Positions 52,123 through 61,011 of a stretch of DNA of 64,000 nt are shown one piece after another. Position 1 is the first letter of the stretch. The number at the start of each line of letters is the position of its first letter. The position numbers were made by a program, and so were the translations under genes. Source of the DNA: an uncultured Saprospiraceae bacterium. Lineage in GTDB: Bacteria; Bacteroidota; Bacteroidia; Chitinophagales; Saprospiraceae. A model generated the notes under the pieces. That model was not told the origin of the DNA. It saw only the letters and a list, made by a program, of their open reading frames with translations, and searched no databases. The stretch lies in NCBI GenBank assembly GCA_937921595.1, contig CAKZTD010000112.1, positions 1 to 64,000 of the forward strand, in the 5' to 3' direction.

Positions 52123-54528
52123 ATGAGTAAAATAATTTTTAAATTAAATTTTCTATTATTTGGACTATTCCTTTTTAGTTCTTCTTTTGCTCAAGACTGC
52201 TATCAAACCTTCCTCAATGAAGGCATCCAAGCTTATGATGCCTTGGATTTTGAAAAAGCCATCAATCAATTCAAAGCAGCTCAAATTTGTGATGACACAC
52301 CGGCCAATAATAAAGTAAACGAATGGATTGGAAAAGCGCAGAATGGTTATATCCATGCGATTAAAGGAGAACGAACTAAAGCGCAGTCTTTAGCTCTGAC
52401 TGCAAAGTCGATTATTGAATTAGAAAAGAATGATGATGCCAGTAAGGCTTTTCGATATGCACAGTATGCTTGGCAAAAAAATGACACACCTGAGTCACGA
52501 TTCGCATTGTATGATTGTTTGTACCAATTGGAAAGTCGGGAGAATCGGAGAAACTTTTACATTCGGGATGTAAAAGTTTTTGAAAATTTGAATAATGAAA
52601 TTAGAACAATAGGATTTATCGACGGAGGAAAAACAGTTTATGTTTCTAGTGAAATAGATGGTGAATTGTTACTCTTTGATTTTGATGGAAATAAGATTGC
52701 CAGTTTATCCTCAGAGGTTCATTGGTATACCAACCAATCCTATAGTGAGGCAACTAATATGCTGTTGACTACTGAAAAGTCTAATAAAAAACATTATGTA
52801 AATGGCTACCATTTAAAAGATTCAAAACTATCCGAGCAACCAGTTTTTCAATATCCTAGTAGTGGTGGTGATGTTACGGCTATTGCAATTTCTAAAGATG
52901 GAGAACGTATCGCAACTTGTTTCAATAATGGAGAAATTCATATTTTAAATAAAAATGGAAAACTTTTGTACCAACTTCCCAAAGAAGAAAGAGGAGCCCT
53001 TTATCTTTCTTTTTCGGATAATTATCAACTGGCTTTGTCTTATGGCAAAGAGGTTAAGGTCTATAATTTGGGAGCTAATAATTTTGAATTGCTTTTTGAA
53101 AAAATAGAAAAAGGAATGACTTGGCCGCATCATGTGGTTTTGTCTCCTTCTGCAAAATACCTGATGACCGCTTATAATGCTAAAGGCAATATTTGGGATA
53201 TTGAAGGAGATTCTATTTATGCTTCTCAAGATAAATTTAATTATCAACAAGATATTGGTATGTTTTCAACCGATGAAATACATGCGACTTTTGGTCCTCA
53301 GTTTTTAAATCTTAAAAATAGAGAACTGGTAAGTGTGTTTCCTGGCGAGGTAAGAAATATGAAATTTTCTATTGATAAAAAATACCTGGTTGCTAATATC
53401 AATAGTAATGTTGCTAGAATATGGGTAGATCAGCAATACCAAAAAGTAAACAATGAACTTCTTGGGGGGCATAATGATTTGATTAAACAAATACATTTTT
53501 CTCCGGATACTATGCATATAATTACTGGATCTTTAGATCAGACCTTTAAGATTTGGAAGCATAGAATTAAGGCTTACTCAAGAATTCAAAATACTGGCCG
53601 CTTTGTGCAAAGTGTAGAAGTAGATGGACGGAATGTAATTGCAACAATAGATAATAAAGAATTGAATATTTTCTATGAAGATGGAGAATTTCGAGAATCT
53701 CACGGACTCCCAGTAAATCGGATTGTGACGATGTCGCCCGATGGAAAAAATGTTTTTGCTAATGTTGAAAATGGCTTCGAGATATGGAGTCTTGATCTTG
53801 AGGCAAAGCGTTTAAGGTTTAGCAATGGAATTTCCGGTACGGATACCACACATATTGCAGACTTTTCAACAGATAATCGAGTCGTATATTTTTCGGGTGA
53901 AAACCTTCTTAGTCTTGAGATATGGGATATGAATACGAAGAAGACCGCTTTGTTATCTGGTTATGACACGGATTTAATAGCTCTAAAATGGTCTCCCGAT
54001 AATAAGCACATTGTAGCGATAAATGATTATGGAAAATTATATCTCTGGAATGTTGAAGGTAAACCTAAACTAATTAAGAGCTGGACTCCTCATCCTGATC
54101 ATGGTTGTTATAATGTAAGTTTTTCGAACAATGGTCAAAAAGTAGTTACTTGTGGCCATGATAATATTGCAACTGTTTGGGATTTGCAAGGACGTCAATT
54201 ATCAAGATTGATTGGGCACATCAAAAGAATTAATGACGCTAATTTTTCGAAAGATGATCGATTCATTGCCACGGCATCAAATGATGGAACAGCAAGGATA
54301 TGGACTTCGGAAGGTGAATTAGTGATCAAGGTGGATGATTTTAATTTCAATGTCCAGCAAGCTGATTTTTCTAGCGATGGTAAATATTTAATTACAAGAT
54401 ATGGACGCGATTATATTAAAGTTTGGCCTTTCGATCCTCAACTGATTATTGATAAATTCAAGGCTTATGGTCTCCCTGATCTTTCTGATGAAGAGAAGTT
54501 GAAGTATGGAGTGAGGAGTGAGAGGTGA
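52123..54528 (+). CDS. Exported TPR-like protein with WD40 beta-propellers, third paralogue
   Basis: 801 residues. The signal peptide ends SSFAQ (~24). The shared module (~25-95) is followed by helices to ~145 and then ~650 residues of WD40-type repeats. Clear examples are ISKDGERIATCFNNGEIHI, FSPDTMHIITGSLDQTFKIW, WSPDNKHIVAINDYGKLYLW and FSKDDRFIATASNDGTARIW. Perhaps two propellers are present. WD40 propellers are protein-binding sensors; in many STAND proteins they are fused to the ATPase, while here they are on a separate exported protein. The last codons are VRSER then TGA. Confidence 0.87.
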   Translation: MSKIIFKLNFLLFGLFLFSSSFAQDCYQTFLNEGIQAYDALDFEKAINQFKAAQICDDTPANNKVNEWIGKAQNGYIHAIKGERTKAQSLALTAKSIIELEKNDDASKAFRYAQYAWQKNDTPESRFALYDCLYQLESRENRRNFYIRDVKVFENLNNEIRTIGFIDGGKTVYVSSEIDGELLLFDFDGNKIASLSSEVHWYTNQSYSEATNMLLTTEKSNKKHYVNGYHLKDSKLSEQPVFQYPSSGGDVTAIAISKDGERIATCFNNGEIHILNKNGKLLYQLPKEERGALYLSFSDNYQLALSYGKEVKVYNLGANNFELLFEKIEKGMTWPHHVVLSPSAKYLMTAYNAKGNIWDIEGDSIYASQDKFNYQQDIGMFSTDEIHATFGPQFLNLKNRELVSVFPGEVRNMKFSIDKKYLVANINSNVARIWVDQQYQKVNNELLGGHNDLIKQIHFSPDTMHIITGSLDQTFKIWKHRIKAYSRIQNTGRFVQSVEVDGRNVIATIDNKELNIFYEDGEFRESHGLPVNRIVTMSPDGKNVFANVENGFEIWSLDLEAKRLRFSNGISGTDTTHIADFSTDNRVVYFSGENLLSLEIWDMNTKKTALLSGYDTDLIALKWSPDNKHIVAINDYGKLYLWNVEGKPKLIKSWTPHPDHGCYNVSFSNNGQKVVTCGHDNIATVWDLQGRQLSRLIGHIKRINDANFSKDDRFIATASNDGTARIWTSEGELVIKVDDFNFNVQQADFSSDGKYLITRYGRDYIKVWPFDPQLIIDKFKAYGLPDLSDEEKLKYGVRSER

Positions 54529-54614
54529 GGTGACAAATTATGAGCGAGGTGGGAACTTTAATCATCGTTTCGTGATTTTAATTGTTGTAGCTATAAAACT
54601 AAAACTTTGGTCGT

Positions 54615-54796
54615 ATTAATAAATGATACCAATCAGGGTTTAAATTATATTGACTTAATTTGCTCTAAGCTAAGAAAAACGGTATTAGGTTTTCGGGCTC
54701 TCCTAATGCCGAGTACCTAATACCGCTTAGACAGGTTAAAATTAAGCGCTGATGTCATATTAATACTTCTTAATTCCTGATTCGCATTAATGATTA
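54615..54796. repeat. Palindromic MITE-like element ending on the start of the first HEAT-like gene
   Basis: Core stem CGGTATTAGGT/ACCTAATACCG (54680-54690 with 54715-54725). The flanking arms are also inverted copies: ATTAATAAATGATACCAATC on the left against TTAATTCCTGATTCGCATTA on the right. One arm matches 19046-19158. The right end includes the ATG at 54790. There is no gene inside. Confidence 0.7.
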
Positions 54797-56622
54797 AAGA
54801 CAACATTCCATCTAATTACATTACTCAATTCCATCATGCCATTTCCTTGGAGGATCAGGAGTTCGATTACACGATGACCGTGAGTGTATTTGGTGAAGTG
54901 TTGGCAGTAGATTTTTTGATTTTTGATTTGCCCAAAGAAGCGCAGCGATTAATGATCGGCAAGGATGTGGATTTGATCCTTGAGAAACTAAAAACTGAAG
55001 CGCGGCTTCTAAAATATAAAATTCCATTTTTAGTATCTAATCATTTTATAGATTCCACCTTTGATCAACTGATTGATGACCTTAGAGAATTAAAATTTTC
55101 TTTGGGCATGTATGAATATCAGGTTGATCTAAACCTAGTCAATGACTTCTGGATCAGAGACTTTTATTTGCTATTATCCGATGAGAAAAGAATGGGGCTT
55201 TCGAAAACAGCTAAAGGCTTAAATGCCATTGCTGATTTGCTTTCCGAAGATCCTGAAGTTTTTTCTAAATCTTGTACGCAATTACGGATTTCTAATATTG
55301 GTCTTTGTTCTCCCATTGTTTTACTGCTATTCCCTCGACTCAAAAAAAAGAGAAATATTCTTGCAGCCTTTGGCCTCCTTGGAGCAATCCGAAATGAAGC
55401 TAGTAAGGAGTTTTTATTAAAAGAACTTGAGAAAAGAAACAGAGCATTTACTAGCAAAATTATTAACTCTTTGTCTTTTTATGAAGAAAAGGCTGTGCAT
55501 AAAAAAATGCTGGAATATTATATTAAACATAGAGGTCATACTGATAAAGAACGGATTAGTTTGATGAAGTGTTTAAAACAATTGGATTTTAAGTTAACCG
55601 AAAATATCCTTTGGGATTTACTATTAGGGGCAAACCTGGAAGTAAGTGTTTTTGCTTTTGATATTTTAAAAGAGTATGATGTTTCTAATATTCTGATCAA
55701 AGAAAAGCTAGAGCCATTGTTTTATAATTTTACTAAAGCAGAAGAATTAGAGGTCGTTTTGACTTTGTATAAAAAAATGAATGATGATACAATAATGCCA
55801 AAGGGAGAGGACTTTCTTGATGCTCTGGTGAAAAGCCTCTTAATGGAAGAGCATTTGAAAATCACGGACTTAGTTGCTTGGTTTTTAACAAAGGAGCATG
55901 ATGAATTGGTGAATGAAAAACTATTTGGATTATTAGATAGTACGGAGAAAGCGGTTAGACGATCTGCTCTTATTTTGATTAGGATTTTATTTTTTGAATA
56001 CAGAGGAAATGTCATTCATCCACTTCCGGATAAAGTAGTAGCCAAATTTAAAAAATTACTAAATGATCTTTCAACGAGCGTACAGACAGAAGCAGTGAAG
56101 ATTTTTAATTGGTCAGGATCGTGGTCGAATGATCGGGAAATGATCCCATTGTTGCTTCCTTTGATTGCGGATAGTTTTATGCTCAAGACTCAGGTATTGC
56201 AAACCATTAATCGGTTTTTATTTATACTCCCTTTTGATACATCCATTCTACCTGTTTATTTTAATGCCTTGGAAGATCCAAATGCTAAGGTTCGAATTGC
56301 AGCACTCGAAGGTTTGAAATATGCGGATTCCGAAGTAGTTCTGGAGAAAATTATCTCCATGAAAGATGATGAATCTGATGCTGTAAAAAATGTAATAAAA
56401 CATATATTGAAGAACAAACAGATTGAGGTAGATATCAAAGTGAAAAAACATACTTTACCAAAAACGGAGGCAGACGTCTATCTTCGCGATATGTATAAAC
56501 GAATGACTCACGAAAAGAAATTTAAAAAAATTGAGAAAGAACCTGAAGAGCCAAAAGACAATTCATTGATCGGTCGTCTTACTCGTTCTCTGAAAAATAT
56601 TTTTCAGGATACTAAAAAATAA
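54790..56622 (+). CDS. HEAT-like repeat protein, first of a pair
   Basis: 610 residues, no signal peptide. The N-terminal ~135 residues (EDQEFDYTMTVSVFGEVLAVDFLIFDLPKEAQRL...) are shared with the next gene. The rest is alpha-helical with HEAT-type repeats (ALEDPNAKVRIAALEGLKYADSEVVLEKIISMKDDE). The C-terminus is basic. HEAT solenoids bind protein or nucleic acid. One base separates its stop from the next start. I do not know the partner; the MoxR/vWA genes downstream are the obvious candidates. Confidence 0.78.
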   Translation: MIKDNIPSNYITQFHHAISLEDQEFDYTMTVSVFGEVLAVDFLIFDLPKEAQRLMIGKDVDLILEKLKTEARLLKYKIPFLVSNHFIDSTFDQLIDDLRELKFSLGMYEYQVDLNLVNDFWIRDFYLLLSDEKRMGLSKTAKGLNAIADLLSEDPEVFSKSCTQLRISNIGLCSPIVLLLFPRLKKKRNILAAFGLLGAIRNEASKEFLLKELEKRNRAFTSKIINSLSFYEEKAVHKKMLEYYIKHRGHTDKERISLMKCLKQLDFKLTENILWDLLLGANLEVSVFAFDILKEYDVSNILIKEKLEPLFYNFTKAEELEVVLTLYKKMNDDTIMPKGEDFLDALVKSLLMEEHLKITDLVAWFLTKEHDELVNEKLFGLLDSTEKAVRRSALILIRILFFEYRGNVIHPLPDKVVAKFKKLLNDLSTSVQTEAVKIFNWSGSWSNDREMIPLLLPLIADSFMLKTQVLQTINRFLFILPFDTSILPVYFNALEDPNAKVRIAALEGLKYADSEVVLEKIISMKDDESDAVKNVIKHILKNKQIEVDIKVKKHTLPKTEADVYLRDMYKRMTHEKKFKKIEKEPEEPKDNSLIGRLTRSLKNIFQDTKK

Positions 56623-56623
56623 A

Positions 56624-58285
56624 ATGCCAGCAAAAGATTTTAATATTCCTCCTATGTATGTGATCGAGCAACTGTTTTCAAAGAAAATAGAAGGTCATGA
56701 CTTTGATTTTAGGATCAAGGTTTCAGTGCTTGGGGAAGTATTAGAGATCGAATGTTTGGCTTTTGAACTACCACTGAATGCTCAGACCCTGATGTATGGT
56801 GGTCAATTCGAATCACTGAAATATTATATTGATGCTTTTCAAAAATTATTTTTTTATCAACTACCCTTTATGGTAAATGATTCTTTGAAGATTGAAGAAT
56901 TGAATGATGTTGCAAATGCGATCAAGAAAAAAAGAATGAATTTAGATTTGGTGAAAATCTCAAATCATTACATTAAATCGGATTGGTTCCAGAAATTTTA
57001 CTACTGCTGTAAAACAACTGGTAATAAACTCCTTCCTACTGAAGCTCAAAGTATGAATGACCTAATTGTTCTTCTTGGAGATAGTCGGAACAATGATAAG
57101 TATTCACAATCCCTTCAATATTTACATTTCGGATGGTTTGGACTTGTTGAACCAATTCTTCGTACTTTGATTCCGTTCCTCAAAATAAACCACCAAAAGG
57201 TAGTAGCCTATAAAGCTTTGAAAAAATTAAAAGGAGAGCATAATCATAATTTTTTGCACAAAGAATTTTTCTTAAAAGGGAATGAAAAAAATAAAGGAGC
57301 AATTATAGAAGGACTCTCTGTTTATAATGACGATAAGACCTATTGGCTTTTGATGAGTTACTATAATCAAAATAAAAACAAATTAAAGGAGGAGGAATTA
57401 AAATCTTTATTATCTGCGTTTTTAAATTTCAAAACAGATAAAGTTGAAACTATAGCTTGGGAATTCTTATTGGATAAGAATAGAACTGCAGGACATCATG
57501 CTTTTAAGATGCTTAAAAAGCTGGAGTTTTCTGAATATGAAATATCTAAACGATTAAATCGTGAATTTCGAAATGTTGAAAATGTAGCTAAATTTGGGAG
57601 TATTTTTTTTCTTTTTAAAAAAATAAGGAATGAATTTTTAATTCCTGATTCTACAGAACTTATTGATGGTCTGGTGATGTATTGTGAATATAGCAAAAGC
57701 ACAAATATTAGTGAGATAGTTGCTGGCTTGTTGATTCAGAATTATAAAAAATCACTTTCTAAAAAATTAGATAATCTTTTGAATCATCCTTCTCCGTATG
57801 TCAAAGGAGCAATATTGAAAATCGTGTGGAATTTGTATACAAATTCAAAATTAACTCCACCTTTTTTACTGACTCATGATACATATTTGAAGATTGAAAA
57901 CTTATGTCTCGATGATGAAATGAATGTTCAGATTCAAGCGGTAAATGCAGTAGGTCATATTGCTAAAAAAAGGAAAAATAGCTTAGTGATATTTCATTTA
58001 CTCAGAACAGTTGATCTAAATAAGATCTCTTTGGCCAAAGCATCTATGGAAGCCATCAACCTGATATTATCGGTTGTTCCGTTTGATGATGCCATCTTAC
58101 CTTTGTATCTTGAAGCCCTTAAACATAGTAACATTTTAATAAAATTATCTGCTATTAATGGCATAAAATATTCTAAGTCACATAATGTAAAAGAACAGCT
58201 ACTATTACTTAAAGACGATCCAAATACTAGTATTAGATCAGCGGTTAATCAAGCACTAAAATTTGGAGGAGAAAGAACAATTTAA
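56624..58285 (+). CDS. HEAT-like repeat protein, second of a pair
   Basis: 553 residues, a paralogue of the gene just upstream: MYVIEQLFSKKIEGHDFDF, KVSVLGEVLEIECLAFELPLNAQTLMYG, and C-terminal EALKHSNILIKLSAINGIKYS...LLLKDDPNTSIRSAVNQAL. It is cytosolic, helical and without catalytic motifs. It lacks the long basic C-terminal tail of the first copy. It lies 43 bp before the MoxR gene and is probably in the same operon. Confidence 0.78.
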   Translation: MPAKDFNIPPMYVIEQLFSKKIEGHDFDFRIKVSVLGEVLEIECLAFELPLNAQTLMYGGQFESLKYYIDAFQKLFFYQLPFMVNDSLKIEELNDVANAIKKKRMNLDLVKISNHYIKSDWFQKFYYCCKTTGNKLLPTEAQSMNDLIVLLGDSRNNDKYSQSLQYLHFGWFGLVEPILRTLIPFLKINHQKVVAYKALKKLKGEHNHNFLHKEFFLKGNEKNKGAIIEGLSVYNDDKTYWLLMSYYNQNKNKLKEEELKSLLSAFLNFKTDKVETIAWEFLLDKNRTAGHHAFKMLKKLEFSEYEISKRLNREFRNVENVAKFGSIFFLFKKIRNEFLIPDSTELIDGLVMYCEYSKSTNISEIVAGLLIQNYKKSLSKKLDNLLNHPSPYVKGAILKIVWNLYTNSKLTPPFLLTHDTYLKIENLCLDDEMNVQIQAVNAVGHIAKKRKNSLVIFHLLRTVDLNKISLAKASMEAINLILSVVPFDDAILPLYLEALKHSNILIKLSAINGIKYSKSHNVKEQLLLLKDDPNTSIRSAVNQALKFGGERTI

Positions 58286-58328
58286 TGCTGCTGTTAGGTA
58301 ATTGTAGTTTTAAAAAGAAATATAAAAT

Positions 58329-59528
58329 ATGGAACAAAATTATCCAATAGGAGCAGAAGCATTACTCGTCGCCCTGAGTACGCCAAACCCCAAGGGAGGA
58401 ATTGGGATACCTGTGATTCTATGGGGGCGACCAGGTGTAGGGAAATCGAGTTTTATAGAAGCATTGGCTGATGATACGGTGAAGATATTAACCTTGATTG
58501 CTTCCATTCATGATCCTACTGATTTCTCTGGATTGCCAATTCTTGATGATGGAAAAGTGAAATATGCGATCCCAGAATGGGTAGAACATTTCGAAGGATT
58601 TGATACCGGAATTTTATTTCTAGATGAATTATCGACGGCTCCTCCTTCTGTTCAAGCTTCTTTATTGAGAGTGGTTTTAGAACGCAAAGTTGGTTTTCAT
58701 GAACTGCCAGCTCAAGTAAGAATCGTAGCGGCAGCCAATCCACCAGATTTGATGGTTGGAGGTTGGGAACTTTCTCCACCTTTGCGAAATCGTTTCATTC
58801 ACCTCGATTGGGATATTACAACTGATCAATATCTAACTGCTTTAAGTGATCAGTGGGGGAAAGGTGAATTTAAAAAAATTGACAAAGAAGAACATGCAAG
58901 ATTACTTCCAGAGTGGAAACTTAGGATCAGTGCCTTTTTGAAATTATCTCCTAATCTTTTGCATACCAATCCGGATGATAATCCCTATGGTTTTGCGAGT
59001 CCTCGAACCTGGGACTTTGCAGCTTGTTTACTAACTTCCTGTGAAATTTTGGAAATCGCTCCAATAAATGGACAAACAACAACGACAACTTGTATTCAAT
59101 TAATCAAAGGTTGTTTGGGAGAAGAGGTGGCAATAACGTTGATTGAGTTTTTAAGAAATATAAAATTGCCTGATCCAGAGAAAGTCCTCGATGGAGAAAT
59201 TGTATTGGATATTCCAACTTTAAATGATAGCGAACTTTACGTGATATTTGGTGCCATGAATAGAGTTTTAAAAAATAGATTTGATGACCCTGGTTTGGTA
59301 GGAATAGCTAGGAAGTATTTCGAATTGATCCGAGAAGTTTTTGCAAACGGGCGGAGAGACTTGATTTATATTTCTTTAAAACAAATCACGAAAGCGGGGT
59401 TATTATCAAAGGTATTGGTTCAGGTGCAGAGACATAATCCAGACCAGAGAACAGAAGTGATGAATTATATTAATGAATTATTTGCGGATGAAGGTTTAAA
59501 AGAATTTATTGATGTCTTTGAAAACTAA
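58329..59528 (+). CDS. MoxR-type AAA+ ATPase
   Basis: 399 residues. Walker A is GRPGVGKSS (33-41), Walker B ILFLDELS (~94-101), sensor 1 IVAAANPPD, and arginine-finger-type LSPPLRNRFIHLDW. MoxR ATPases act with vWA proteins as chaperone-like remodellers. The vWA gene overlaps its end, so the two are made together. Confidence 0.93.
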   Translation: MEQNYPIGAEALLVALSTPNPKGGIGIPVILWGRPGVGKSSFIEALADDTVKILTLIASIHDPTDFSGLPILDDGKVKYAIPEWVEHFEGFDTGILFLDELSTAPPSVQASLLRVVLERKVGFHELPAQVRIVAAANPPDLMVGGWELSPPLRNRFIHLDWDITTDQYLTALSDQWGKGEFKKIDKEEHARLLPEWKLRISAFLKLSPNLLHTNPDDNPYGFASPRTWDFAACLLTSCEILEIAPINGQTTTTTCIQLIKGCLGEEVAITLIEFLRNIKLPDPEKVLDGEIVLDIPTLNDSELYVIFGAMNRVLKNRFDDPGLVGIARKYFELIREVFANGRRDLIYISLKQITKAGLLSKVLVQVQRHNPDQRTEVMNYINELFADEGLKEFIDVFEN

Positions 59529-60837
59529 TCAAAATTCGGAGGAACAAAAAAGAAAGGTAAACGACTTGCTTCGATTTGCCAGAGCTTATTGTGTTGAGAA
59601 GTTACCTTGGTTTTCTCCGGCTTTATTTAAGTGTAAAATTCATTTGACAAAGAAGGTTCCAGTCGCAGCAATTGATTATTCTTTTAATATTTATTTTAAT
59701 CCTGAAGCGATTGAGACCATTGCTCAGAGTGGTACAAAATCCAAAGCTTTATCCGAAGTCGGCTTTCTTTGGATTCATGAAATTTCTCATGTACTTCGCG
59801 AGCACAATGTCCGGTCAAAAGAAAAAAATGCAGATCCTTTATTATGGAATATTACTTGTGATTTGGAAATCAATGATTCCAATTGGGAAGGACTAAGTCC
59901 TCCGGAGAAATTTCCTGGAATATTTCCATCTACATTTAATTTACCGGATGGTCAACTCTCCGAATTTTATTATAAAAAACTAACGAAGGATCAATCAAGC
60001 GAAGATTCTATTGTATTAAAATTACCGAATGGTCAAAAGATAAAATTGGATGTCATTGATGAAGGAAGTGGGGTTCATGGTCATTCAAGACCTTGGGAAG
60101 TGGAAACGAAAGGAGCTCAGGAAATGGACGACATAGAAATTGAATTAATCAAAAGAGGAGTCGCGAATGAAATTAAAAAAGGACAGAAATTAGGCTTGTT
60201 AGCTGGACATAAACCTGGAGGTTGGTTGAGATGGGCAGAGGAAAAACTTAAACGAAAAGTCGATTGGAGAACAGTGCTTAGGCATCGGATGAGCGTTGCA
60301 ATTAACAATGGCTTGGGTAGTCGAATTGATTATTCTTATAGTCGACCAAGCCGTAGGCAGGCAGTATATCATCCCATTCTTACGCCATCGCTAAGAGGCG
60401 ATATGGCTGCAAGAGTAACGGTGATTGTTGATACCTCAGGGTCGATGACTCCACAGCAAATTGGGCAAGCAGTTGCCGAAATATTTGATGTGCTCAAATC
60501 TTTCCAAGTTCCAGTAACCGTGATTCCATGTGATGCTCAGGCTTATGAACCGATCTCTGTTGCCAGACCAAATGATTTTTTTAAACTAAGAAAACTCGCA
60601 GGAGGAGGAGGAACCAATATGATTGTTGGCATCGAAGCCGCATTAAAATTGAAACCTGCACCGGATAGCATTCTCGTTTTGACCGATGGTTTTACGCCTT
60701 ACCCTGATACTAAATATAAAACAGCTGTCATCTTCGGTATATTGACAATGACTCCCAATCAACAAACAGGCTTTCCGCCAAATCCGCCTTGGGGAAAAGA
60801 TACGGTGGTGGAGATTGATTTGAGTAAGGATCGATGA
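59512..60837 (+). CDS. DUF2201-type protein: metallopeptidase-like domain plus vWA domain
   Basis: 441 residues from the ATG at 59512, 17 bp inside the MoxR gene; a TTG three bases earlier is less likely. The N-terminal domain has HEISH (~89-93), an HExxH-type metal site as in the DUF2201 N-domain. The C-terminal vWA domain has an intact MIDAS (VDTSGSM, ~306-312), a Gly-rich LAGGGGTN and VLTDG. The family is the standard partner of MoxR AAA+ proteins. Whether HExxH is active is not known. Confidence 0.9.
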   Translation: MSLKTNQNSEEQKRKVNDLLRFARAYCVEKLPWFSPALFKCKIHLTKKVPVAAIDYSFNIYFNPEAIETIAQSGTKSKALSEVGFLWIHEISHVLREHNVRSKEKNADPLLWNITCDLEINDSNWEGLSPPEKFPGIFPSTFNLPDGQLSEFYYKKLTKDQSSEDSIVLKLPNGQKIKLDVIDEGSGVHGHSRPWEVETKGAQEMDDIEIELIKRGVANEIKKGQKLGLLAGHKPGGWLRWAEEKLKRKVDWRTVLRHRMSVAINNGLGSRIDYSYSRPSRRQAVYHPILTPSLRGDMAARVTVIVDTSGSMTPQQIGQAVAEIFDVLKSFQVPVTVIPCDAQAYEPISVARPNDFFKLRKLAGGGGTNMIVGIEAALKLKPAPDSILVLTDGFTPYPDTKYKTAVIFGILTMTPNQQTGFPPNPPWGKDTVVEIDLSKDR

Positions 60838-61011
60838 TGTTTCCCTACGGAGCTTTAATTCTACATTTAGGAGCCTATTCGCTCATTTCTAAATTGACAT
60901 TCAAAAGTGTCTACTCTTTACTTTCCCACCAAAAAAGCGTATTTTTACATAAGCAAAATAAAAAATGTAACGGTAGTCCCTCGGTATCGACGAACATACA
61001 ATCTTACAACC

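Noticed and set aside
46302-60837. Prophage or transposon island
   Set aside because: No integrase, transposase, phage structural gene, tRNA or clear direct-repeat boundary was seen, and base composition resembles the neighbours.
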